From positions 45,839,996-45,903,995 of the forward strand of contig JALIGW010000003.1 in the NCBI GenBank assembly GCA_023053685.1: a DNA stretch of 64,000 nt, given 5' to 3'. The stretch is from Diadophis punctatus similis (Eukaryota > Chordata > Lepidosauria > Squamata > Dipsadidae). Shown one piece after another: positions 46,301 to 58,300 of the stretch. How positions within the stretch are numbered: position 1 is the first letter of the stretch; every line of letters begins with the position of its first letter. The notes beneath the pieces are model-generated. The model worked only from the letters and a program-made list of their open reading frames with translations, was not told the DNA's origin and made no database searches. The translations under genes and the position numbers were made by a program.

Positions 46301-49300
46301 CTCTGTGCATGCACAGAGGTTTCTGTGCATGCGCAGAGGGTCGTTTGCATGATGTGACGGGGCGCATGCATGAGCGAAGCTAGCACGCGCAAAACATGCA
46401 CTTCCGTCGCGATGCGAACTGGTAGGGAAGGTAAGTGAAACCCACCCCTGTCTAGAAGAATATATTAGTGATATAGCCACCCTACATTTAGTGACTACTT
46501 CAGTTAGTGAGTATTTGTATATGCAACAGTAATTGTAGTAAACAGCAGTTTTTTAAAAAACCATTTTCTGACCAATGCACATACTTATGCCCAAATTTCT
46601 GCACTTGAGAACAGTTCACACTGGAGTGACTCGAGTAAAGCTGGCATTGCTACAGGAAAGAAGTTTATCTAAACGAGAGAGCAGCAACCAGCAATCTTCC
46701 CAGTGTCTCTCTCATTGTCTCAGTAATGTGGTTTGCTTTAGTGATCATTTTGCTGGTGTATGTATGTACCATATGAGTGGGAGAACTTGCACAATTGGTG
46801 GCTGACTAAATGCTTTGTTGCCCCACTGTACATATAGCCATATTTAGAAGACGATTTATTATATGATTACCGTATTTCTCAGAGTATAAGACCCACCAGA
46901 GTATAAGACGCACCTTAGTTTTTTTGGGGGGGGGAAATAGGGGGGGAAATCTACCTACTAGATATTCATCTGGCAAGCGTCCTTAGTCTGTTCACCTTCA
47001 GCACATTATTTTATCCTCTGGTTAGGGCTGAAAAAAATATTCTTCGAAGGGAGTAGGAATGAAAACAAGCCTGCAAAGACTTAGGGCTGGAAAAAACTAC
47101 TTGGAGGGAGTAGGAAGCCGGGAAGATCGTTAGTACCTCGTTAGGGCTGGGGGAAAAAGCTTCGAAAAAGCTACATTCGGAGTATAAGACGCACCTAAAT
47201 TTTCAGCCTCTTTTAGGGATATATGTGTCAGATAAAGATCAATTCTGACAAGTGCCAGCAACAAATAATGTATGAATCTCTTGTTAAGAACAGCAATTTA
47301 TATACAGGACTCCCATGATTATCATAGGTCTTGCTTCTTAAAAGAGGCACAGAATTCCGTGATTGCTTGAATCGAAGTAAAAATGTCTGAGATCATTTAT
47401 AATGTATTTATTTTATTAAATTTATATCCTAAGGTGTTACAACATGTTAAAATGTCTTATAATAATTGAAATACCAATAAAAAGCATAAGAATGACATTT
47501 TGTTTTTTCTTTTTATTGTTTTTATTGTACACCTTGGTTTTATTGTTATGAGTGGCCACACAATCTTTTATTTTGTTTGTTTGCATGTATATTGTTTTCT
47601 GTTATACAACTCACCATCATTCTAAAGCTTTTCTAGTTGTTCAGACTTCCCTATCTGAAAACCCAATGAGAAAATTTCCTTGGGATTGAAAGGAGGCATA
47701 AGAAGGCAGGGGAGCTCCCAACTGCTGGGCGAATGATGAGGGAATGCAACGGAGGAGTTTTCATGCAGAAACCCTGATCAGCCTGCAATTATATAAATAC
47801 CAGTTATCACAGTTCATCAACTGTGATAACTTGTATCACGGTTATCGACCTCACCCCATTCCTAAGAGGTCTGTAAGGGGCGTGCATAAGCGCACCATCG
47901 TGCCTACCATCCCTGTCCTACTGTCCTATTGTCCAAATTTACCTATACCTATTTTGCTTTTGTTTATGTTTATACCTGATACCTGTTATCTTGTTTATGT
48001 TTATACAAGATACCTGTTATCTTGTACACGTTTTGACAAATTAAATAAATAAATAAATAAAACCCTCCCTTCTCACTTGAAATAAATTTCAAAAACTTTC
48101 TCATTAAATTGAAGGAAACTGGCAGAAAAAAATTAAATGATTTTTTTTGCATGGAATTGTACATTTTAAATATTCCCCATAACCTAATTTTAAGAGATTT
48201 GAATAAAACTGGACCATTGTCCTGATTTAGAGTGTTGGATTGTGCAATGCCAACCCCCCCCCTTTTTTTTTAACCACCAACAAATTGCAGCTCAACAGGT
48301 CATATACAAACTATCCTGCATATGATAGAAAATGTTCAGTTTTGCTCCAGGATTAAACAAAAGGATTAAACAAAATTGGCATCTTGTTAGGAACACTGTT
48401 TCCCAAACTACCAGCAATAGTAATAATTAGGCACACAGTGAAACCAGAAGAGCTCTACATCCATTAAATAAGTACAACTTATGAGAGTGCAATGGGGTAT
48501 TTCATTCCTCATTATTAAGCATGACTGAGAATTAGACCTTTTAAAATCTTGGTACTGCTGGCATGCCAAGTGAATGATAAGGAGGCTACTCTGAGCACTG
48601 GCTTCTCCTCCAAGTAGATTAGTTCTGCTGCATGATTGTGAATGTCATGTTGATCTTTCACTCAATTTCTAGCTAGATCGGTAATTTGAGATGTATTGCT
48701 TGATTTTCTGATTGGAAAAATGCTTGTAATACTTTGGGCTTCAACTGGAATAGTTTGGAATGTCAGTTGTAAGAGAATTGAGAAACTCCTTATTCTTGGC
48801 TTTAACGGAGTGAGAACTTTGTATCTTTGTTCCCATGACTGTAGTAAAGATTGATTTGATTTTTCTAGTATATTCAAAAATGTGTGCCAAGAAAATTGCT
48901 TGGAATTGTGCTGGTCTGTGACCGTAATAAAGATTGAATTGAATTGCTTGGAATATTTGAATATTGCTTGGCCTGCATGACTTTTTTCAGGCAAAGACTA
49001 GCTTGCCAGGAACAGAGATGAAATTGGTGGAGCCAGGGTAAATTTGATTTAATTGAATTGAATTAATAATAAACACATTAAATACAATTGACCTTGTTAC
49101 TCATGTATTAAATTATTTCCCTTAGTATCTGACTAAAATGACAGCTTTAGAAGACTTTGAGGACTAAAATCACAGATTAAAATTGTGCATAAACTATCAG
49201 AGAATTTGACTTGAGAATCCTAGTTTCCTATGTTGTTTACATATGACATAAATGTTTTATTCAGGCCTCACCATTGTATTTGTGACCATAATTTCAAACA

Positions 49301-52300
49301 CTAAATTGCCTTTTGGACAGCAGCATCCTAGCTGGAGAAAGTGAAGCATGGAGATTTAGGGAAGTTAAGCCCATGGAGCAGGGGTGGGTTCTGGATTCTC
49401 CTGCTGCCAGTTTGCTCGGGGACGCGCCGCGCGGGTGCGTTGCGCACTGTGTGTGCGTTTCGTTGGCACAGGCGCACATGTGCACATGCGCAGTACTTTT
49501 AAAAAAGCTGCGCATGCACAGAAGCAAAAAACAACATAGGCACCACCAAGAGAACCGGCTTGGGGGCGTGGCAGGCCTGGGTCGCTGCCGGTTCCAGCGA
49601 CCCAGGCCGCCAAGTTACTACCGGTTCTATAGAACCGGTCCAAACCGGTAGGAACCCACCTCTGCTATAGAGTGTCTAGGTACTGGGGAACAGTTTTTCC
49701 ATCTTTGAAGGTGTTTATCTGAAGGAATATTTGTATTCTCTGGAGAAATGCAGAGGATGATTGTATATTTTTCCAAAGTGTGATATCTAGAATGTTCTGT
49801 CACTTGAAAATGAATTTTCTTTTGAAGACTGAAAGTTGCTCAACTGAAATAAAATGTACCAAAAGAAATTGCATATAGCTGCATCTTTCTGTAGTATGGA
49901 GATCTAAATATGCTGAGAAAGATCAAGGATTTCAAAAATCATCCCTATCAAATAGACAGTATAAAATAACTGCTGACACCCTTTTCCTTTTCGGCCTATT
50001 TAAATGCTGTAACAGTAACACTTCAAAGGGTTTTGTTTTCAACTGCTATTTTGAAGAGCTAGTGTTTTACATATAATTTTTCATCAGCCTAAAAACAAAA
50101 GTATTTCTACACACTAGTTTGACAAGTAGTTTTGGGGAATGACTTAAAAAGGTCTCTTATTTGTTTAAGAAAATGTGAATGCATTTCCAGAGATTTGGAT
50201 CTGTAAGAAAGCTAAATGCAGAGTGTTTGCAGAGTGTGATCAAGAAATATATATTTCACATCGTAAGTCCATAAGATATTTGTGCATGTGTTGTTTTGTT
50301 TAAATATGGTGATTTAACTTTAAATGACTACTGTCTGCAGTGAAGATTATTTTTTAAAAGATCTGATCTTTAAAGAATGTTAAAGTTCTTTCTGAAGTGT
50401 TGTTGTTTTGCCACTGATAAACAAACCCACAACTGTTCACTACTGTGCTTGTTAGGCAAATAATAAAATTTAGTGCTAAGAAAGTACAGTACCCCCAAAG
50501 AAGAGCTGCTTTTAAAGGCTGGCATATTTGCCACATACAACTACACAAGCGCGCCCTGCACACAGCAGGGCACGCTTGTGTAGTTGTATGTGGCAAATAT
50601 GCCAGCCTTTAAAAACAGCTCTTCTTTGGGGGTACTGTACTTTCTTAGCACTAAATGGGCCGCGTGGGGACTCCTGGGAGGGGCGGGAGGGGAGGGGCAA
50701 GCCAGGAGTGGGATTTGGGGGTTCTCCGAACTGCACAGAATCTTAGCTAGAAGTTCTCCCAAACCCCTGCAAATCCCCAGCAGCCCAGCCCTGATTGCTT
50801 CCTGAGAAAACATACACTGCAATAATGATTCTTTAAGGTAACAGTATTGTTTTTTTCATAAAAGGAAATGTCAGATGAGGAAGAAAGCTGAAACATATCT
50901 CAAAAAGCTATTTAAAAAAGTATTGGAAGGGTTGACAAAGCATTGAAACAAAATATAAAAACATCCAGCGAAATGTGATGCTGATAAAATGACATGTGAA
51001 GAAAAGTATCATAAAAGGTAACCAAGAATTAATTGTAATGTCATTCTCTTTTCAAAACAAGAACTAAGACTGACATATTAACCAAAAGCAGAATCAAAGC
51101 GCCAAATAGAGCATATTACATTTTCCCTCCTTATTTGACATTTCTTTTTATTAAAAAAATAAGAGTTCCATGACACTTTAAAGAGATGACACTATGGAAT
51201 AAGTGTTCGTGGAAGACAATAGTTTTCTGTTTATAAACAGAAATATTTTTCACAATCATAGATTTTTGAAGACTGCTTACAAGTACAAAAAGAATACATA
51301 TCAAAAATATAATACAGTATCACTCCCCCCCCAATATAGTGCTAGGTAATTGAATCCACTTGGAGCCCAAAAAGTATTTAACATCTCATGGAAGCACTGG
51401 TAGGTTCATGTCTGCCTTGGGGTTACTTTACCAAATGAGGGCTTTTTTGACATTCTGTGCCCATGTGAGGGCCATTTTGTAAAGATGTCCACGATAGTTT
51501 CAAAATTCATACTTCTCCGAAACAACTGAGGATTTCTGCTTTAATGTTTGCCAGCCCTCTGATGTTTGTGGTGGGCCAAGGAGTCTCCCTTAACATTTGA
51601 TGAGCTTGTTGAGATCTTTTTGATGCTTCAAATAACCGGGACCCAAATGATCAAAACCGGTATTCTGAGAAAAGCCCTGGCAATTAGTGTATCTGATAAA
51701 GGACTGATGTAATATGATAATGGTAAAGGAAGGATGACCCAGTTATTCAGAACCCATGGTAACTTTGACAGCAGAGTTGTCTTCAAAGGCAGTTCTACAG
51801 TATTTAAAATACATTTTTGTAATGCAAGATGAATAAAACTAGGGCATGCTGAAAAGCAGTATAGAGTGGTATATAAGTGCTATTGCTATTGCTATTAGAA
51901 CTGAACATCTACTGTATCTTTCTGGAAATCTAAGTAAGCTTGGGTTTTTGGGGTTTTTTTGTTTGTTTTGCAGGGGAGGCTGCCTTTTTTTTATACTCCT
52001 CAGAAAGTAGATTTTCATTACTCTTTAAGGAAACTAGCCTGACATTTCAGAAATTGTAAAGTACCGTAGTGCTGATTTCTTGATTATGCTTAGAATAGTT
52101 TATATTGCAGCAATTTTCAGCAAGTAGCACTCTGTTCTTCCCTTTCTGCATCGATCTTTTCTTAGTGTTTTGAAACTTTTGGGCTTGCAAAAATTGAGAA
52201 GTTTCCATAATCAGTTCTGGGATGCTCAATCCAATTTCTTGTTAATGATTCTTTTTTAAAAAAAAAAAACTATCTGCATAAAGTATTCTTTCAATCCAAA

Positions 52301-55300
52301 ATGACACATTTGATTTTTCTAAGAAACTAAGGCTACCATTATTAACTCTGTGAATAGTTACTGACAGAAGGGAAATTATTGGGTTACTCCAGGCCCCATC
52401 AGTAAAGAAATGTCATATTTTAGGACCTCAACAACTTTCCTTCTCTACCCTCTCAGACCTATAGTCTAGTATCCCCTCCCCTGAATTCTGCAGAGCTTCA
52501 ATCCTGTTGTCCTTAAAAAAAAGTTTTTTCAAACCTTAGACAGGGCATTTTGTGACTATGCATGGTGTACCTTGTTTTGTATTACAATATTGGTTTCCCA
52601 AGGAGGTGAGTGATATTTTCTTACTGCATGTTTTAAACTTGTTTTTTTTTTAAACTGTAAACTGCCTAGAGTTGCCTTGGTGATTGAGAGCGTAATAAAT
52701 GGAACAAATAAATTAATTAGGGCCCTACACTGGAAAAACTGCTCCTGTGCTCCACACGTAGGTCAACTGAAGACCTAACCAAATCCCATTTTTATAACTG
52801 TCCCAGCTCCCATAATTGCTGAAAATTGTAGTGTGTTTTCCTTTCATTTTGAGAAAAAACACTCAAACCTAATATAAAGCAATAGGTTTAACTTAAATAA
52901 ACAACAATTTAAAAACTCCATTTGTTAGTGTTAAATTAAACTTTAGTGTTAAACTTTAAAGTGTTAAACTTCAACACTTTAAAATTCCCCTCAAAAACCA
53001 AGACAAAAAAGTTTAGCTCACTCCATTTTGCATAATTTACTACTGTGACCCATGCATTCCTAAAAATAATAATAATGTTAAGTATTGCTTCCAGTTCTCA
53101 TATGGTTCCCAATTCTGTTGTAGAACTAGGTTGCTTCTGGTAATTTGGTGTAACATGTTATCTGATGATCTAATGGGGAAGAGAGCTTACAGAAATATAC
53201 AGTAGGTCATTGTGCTCTGTCTATTGGGACAATATTGACCTCTCTCCCAACCTTCAGTTGCTTTTATTGTCTTACTGGGATATTTAAAAGCTCTGATCTC
53301 TTATCCTCTTTTCATTTTCTTAAGAGCTTGCAGGTCGAGATTTCTTAGATTCCAAAAGCACAGTGGTTGTGTATTTACAGATTGCACAGATAAGGTCTTT
53401 GTACATTTGATTCTGCACAGGTAGCCTCCTTGTGCACATATTAAGTTACAAGTGTGAATGACAAATGGGAACAGAACCTATACCAAGTATTTAGTGAGGT
53501 CTGTAGCTCAATACAATACAGGCTATGACCTCACAAGGTTGCTGTAGGAAAAATAGGAGGAAGAAGCAGTATTGGGTGTGTTCGCCACCTTCAGTTATTT
53601 ATAAATAATAATAAAGGAGACATAAAAAATAAATAAACAAAAGTGGTTCCTTTTCACAGTTACTGTTGTTTTTACAAAGCTCTAGCATGTCCTATGCCCG
53701 TGATGGCGAACCTATGGCACGGGTGCCACAAGTGGCACGCGGAGCCATATCGGTGGGCATGCGAGCTCAGGTCCGGCGTGCATGTGTGCACCAGCCGGCT
53801 GATTTTCGGGCCTTCTTGGCCCACTGGGAGTCGGGAAACAGGCTGTTTCCAGCCTCCAGAATGGGTGGGGAAGGCCGTTTTCGCCCTCCCCAGGCTCTAG
53901 AAAGGCTCTGGAGCCTGGGGAGAGCGAAAAATGGGTGTGCCATTGCATGCTGGAAGCAGGGGGGTCATGCGTGCATGTGCGGGGGTGCATGGAATTATGA
54001 GTGTGGGCACGCACACACGTGATCCCCCGCATTCCCCCCCCTTTTGGCACGCGAACCAAAAAAGGTTCACCATCACTGTCCTATGCAGATAAAATAAGTC
54101 TTGAATATACTGTATGTATGTATGGATTTGTTATTGATAAAAGGATTCCAAAATCACATATTTAGGTTCTTGCACTTTAAGGTCCAAGCCATTTTCTTCT
54201 TTTTAAGATAAGGGTGGTGATGATATAAAATACTTAACAATAGCCTTAAATTCCCTGTGTGTTTTGACATACAGTTATGATCAATTTTCCAGCTGACTGT
54301 ATTTGCCTTCAGTGTTAGCTTTAACTCCTGCATAAACATCCCTTCCTGGCCTCTGTTGGGAAGGTATTGGTTTTCAAGGTGATTAGCGGCAGAGAACACT
54401 TCGCCCATGTAACAGCTGTTCTTCCATATGGATATACTCAGCAAGGTCCAAGAAATAAGATTAAACCAGTTTAGAAAATGTATTGGGAGACCAAAGGTGT
54501 GGGCTTGATCGATCCTCATGAAATTCACATCTTGGGGAAAATAATATTTACCTAGAGCTATCTTTTGTTGTTGTTGCTGTTTCACTTAAAATGGCTTTGT
54601 GTGTTCCAAACAAACCTAGATTAATCTTTAAATTGGGAGGCAGGAACTCCCCACTCTGCTAGCTTAGAACTAAGTGTTCTTCAGACAATATAATTCTGTA
54701 GGGCTTTTATTTAACAAGAAATTTAAAGCTTGGTTTTTATCTTCTAAGAACTGTGTGGACTATTGGAAAGAGAGAGGCATCTTGGGATGGCTTTAATTAG
54801 GGTTGGGGGGGTGTCTTATTTTGGCCAGTCATCTCAAAGTCTCTCAAAGAGCTCAAAGGAGGCTGGAGATGCATCAGTACTAAGGGATGCTATGCACTGT
54901 AGTTCAGTTCACATAGATTGGCTATTCCTGCCTTACAATGTGTTGTCTATAGTTTTTTTTTCCAGAACTAGGATCAGTCTGAAGTAAGGGCAGCTGCACA
55001 GGTGACAGATGCAGTCTTAGCATGCTTCCCATGTGGAGCCAATTGTGCATTCAAATGGCGATGGTGGTTATGCCTGAAGTCATTCATTGGCACAGCTATA
55101 TGTTTGCTTTCTGTTGAATCAGAACTTAAGACAACTTGACCTTATAACCATTATTGTATTTGAGCAAGGTAATTATTAAAACTTCCTAGTGAAAGGTTTC
55201 AGTCCAATGTTAGGATAGCCGTGTAACTTAACTACATCCAATCTGCAGTTACAGTAATTAAACCCCAAAGTGCTCACCATCAAACCCATTTGTACTTTTC

Positions 55301-58300
55301 CTCTGATTCCACCCATGGATGCAATAAAGCTTTCAGGCTATTTGTAGCTTGGTTAGCCAAGCTTAGCGTAACATGTCCACATTTTATAGTCAGAAGAAAT
55401 ATCATAATACATATGCAGAACAATCTGTAAAATCTCTGTTGCAGAAATTCAGTGATAGATTTATTTAGCCAGTAAAAACATAGAAATATGGTACTTAAAA
55501 GGACTCGGCTCATTTCCTAGTCCTCTTTTTCTGTTCCCCAGTTAACAATTTACAGTATGTTGGCAAGGAAGTGGAAGACATTTTTATATAGCAATAGCAG
55601 ACTTATATACCACCCCATAGTGCTTTATAGTGGTCTCTGGGTGGTTTATGGAGTCAGCATATTACCCCCAACAATCTGGGTCCTCATTTTACCAACCTTG
55701 AAAGGATGGAAGGCTGAGTCAACCTTCAGCACTGTCAGGATCAAACTCCAGACTGTGGGCAGAATTAGCATGCAATACGGCATTCTAACCACTGTGCTAC
55801 CAGGACTCTGCATTTATAGTGTATAATGCATCTATGCACTTGCATTGCTTTTGATGCTCAATTGATGCTCAATCTTATGCTGTTTAGAATACTGTACTGT
55901 AAGACACAGATAAACTTTGAGTGTTCATCCATTTAGAATACTAAAGAAATATAGTTATTTTTCTTTCTCAGGAAAACTCCAAATCTGGGGTCTCAGGGAA
56001 GTGTTTCATGAACAACGTGCATTATTATGTTAATCTCTATTGTCCTAGAATAAATATAATTTTGTTTGGTGAAATATTTAGGTCTTAAAGGGACCAATGC
56101 AAATTAAAATGGTATTAAAGAGAGGCACTTACAAGCACACATGATAATAAAACAAACATTTTGGTCCTAGATCTTCAGTGTTCTCTTTTTCAAGTTGGGT
56201 TTTCATAGGTTAGAAAGTTTTCCTGTATCATCTTGAATCAGAAACTACATAACTTCTTGAATGTGTATGGGAAAAACGGAAAGTAAGTTGGGTGATAATA
56301 TGCAGTTAATATATTTGTTTAATTTGCTAGTAATGCCCAAATTCACATAAAACCCTTGCATGGTTGGTAGCAATTAACTTTTGAATTTATGTTGATTCTT
56401 TTACCCACACATACTGACAAATATTTACAGTATTATGCTTACTCTTTAGATGTCAAATTTGACTTCAATTATTTTTGCCATTGGATTGGCTAGTTAAATC
56501 CAGCATTACTGGCATACAATAGGCATATATAAGGTTAGAACTGAAGCAGAGGTCTGATGTTGAGCTGATTGTCTTATGTCCTATTCTATTGCTACATGAG
56601 GAGATATGGAGATAGCTTTGGAATCTGGATTTCACAGTTTTGTAGTATGGTCAGTAGCACAATCTGTTGTTGATTAGTAGGCATATTAGGATAGGTCAGT
56701 GCTTCTCAATTATTTTCTGTTACGCCCCCCCCCCCCCTAGGAAGAAGTAAACATTTTGTACGCCCCCAACTCTCCGATCTGGGCCCCAATGGAATTTTAG
56801 TGTTAATATTTATTATTTTACTTATTATAAGCTACAAGCAAACTATTGGCTGGGGAAGGCTGCTCTACCCACTTACCTGGGAGTAAGTCACACTGAACTC
56901 AGTGGAGCCTGTTTTCGGTTAGGCAGGCATAGGCTACCATGGTTACGGCTTTCTTTTGACATGGGGCCAGGCCAATTTAATCAAGCCGATGTTTTGGGGT
57001 CGCCGGCCTGGCCCATAAGCGCCGCCTCTGCTGGGCACTCACAGCGAATGGTGTGGAAGAAGGCTTTAGGGTGCCGTTTGAAGCTTTCACCCAGCTGCAG
57101 AGGATGCTCCTCCTTGTTCAGCAGCAGGTTCACCACGCCGTTCATGGCTACCGCGGTGCCCACCAAGAACAACAAGAACCCACGCAGCCCCCCCTGCCTG
57201 GCCGCCTTCTCTTCCGGGCTTGGAGCAGCGTGCAACTGGGAAACACTCCCTGTCCGGGGAATCGATCGAGAGGGACCATGCATGTTCCCCAGGGTCACAC
57301 GCGCCCCCTGGCATCGCTCCGTGCCCCCCCAGGGGGGCGCCCCCCACTATTTGAGAAACACTGGGATAGGTAGTTGTGTGTAATAGGGCTAGAGGTCTAG
57401 TCTTCAGTATCCATAAAACCACTAGATGGCAACCACAAGTTAGTTTTCTATATCTCTTGACTACGGTATGTATAGTGGTCCTCTCCCACCCACTCAAAAA
57501 AATCCTATAGCCTGCTATAGCCTGCAAGAAAATGCCTGATGCATTATCTGAGAGTGATTGTGGTTTAGTCTTTAAGATGCTACAAATCTGCAGTTTTCCC
57601 TGCTTTGGCTAAATGGTTACCTCTGTAGAAACCATTACAGATTTAGAAGTAACTGTTTTAGATCATGAAATGATAAGTTTCTAGGAATTGAAACTTGAAG
57701 ACTGGCCCATGATTTGTTTTGTATGCTATTTTCACATCAAAAATATGATTTGAAATATGAGAGTTGGATTCTTCCCCCCCCCTTGCTGTAGTTTATAGAT
57801 TTTAAAATAATAAAGTTCTCTTATGTCCTGCAGAGAAACAATTTTCTGAAATAAGAAAAAAAATGTCTGTCATCTGAACTAAATGCACACCCTGTTATTT
57901 GGTCTCTCTCTCTCTTTTCCCCCCTCTTCCAGTCTGAATACCATTATGAATACACAGCATGTAACAGCCTGGGCTCCAGATGGAGAGTTGCTGTGCCCCA
58001 CGCCCCAGGACTCTGCACTGGCCTGCCAGATCCCGTCAAAGGCACAGAATGCTGTAAGTCATTATTGCTGCCACCCATCTTGTTCGCCACTGATTTCTTT
58101 CTTTTGACATTTCAAACATTATCAGAAGCAGAGACAAAGGTTACTCTATGCCACAAGATACTTTATTTAAGAGCAGGGGCAAACACTGTCATTTCAATAG
58201 AATTATGTAACCATTTCTTTGCTTGGACCTAGTCTTATTCCCCAATTCCAATAATATTTGAAGATTCAAAAGGGAGAAATTGAAATTTGCAACTGGCCTA

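Noticed and set aside
50354..50822. Mirrored frames of 72-93 codons with the same peptide on both strands
   Set aside because: Caused by the perfect palindrome.
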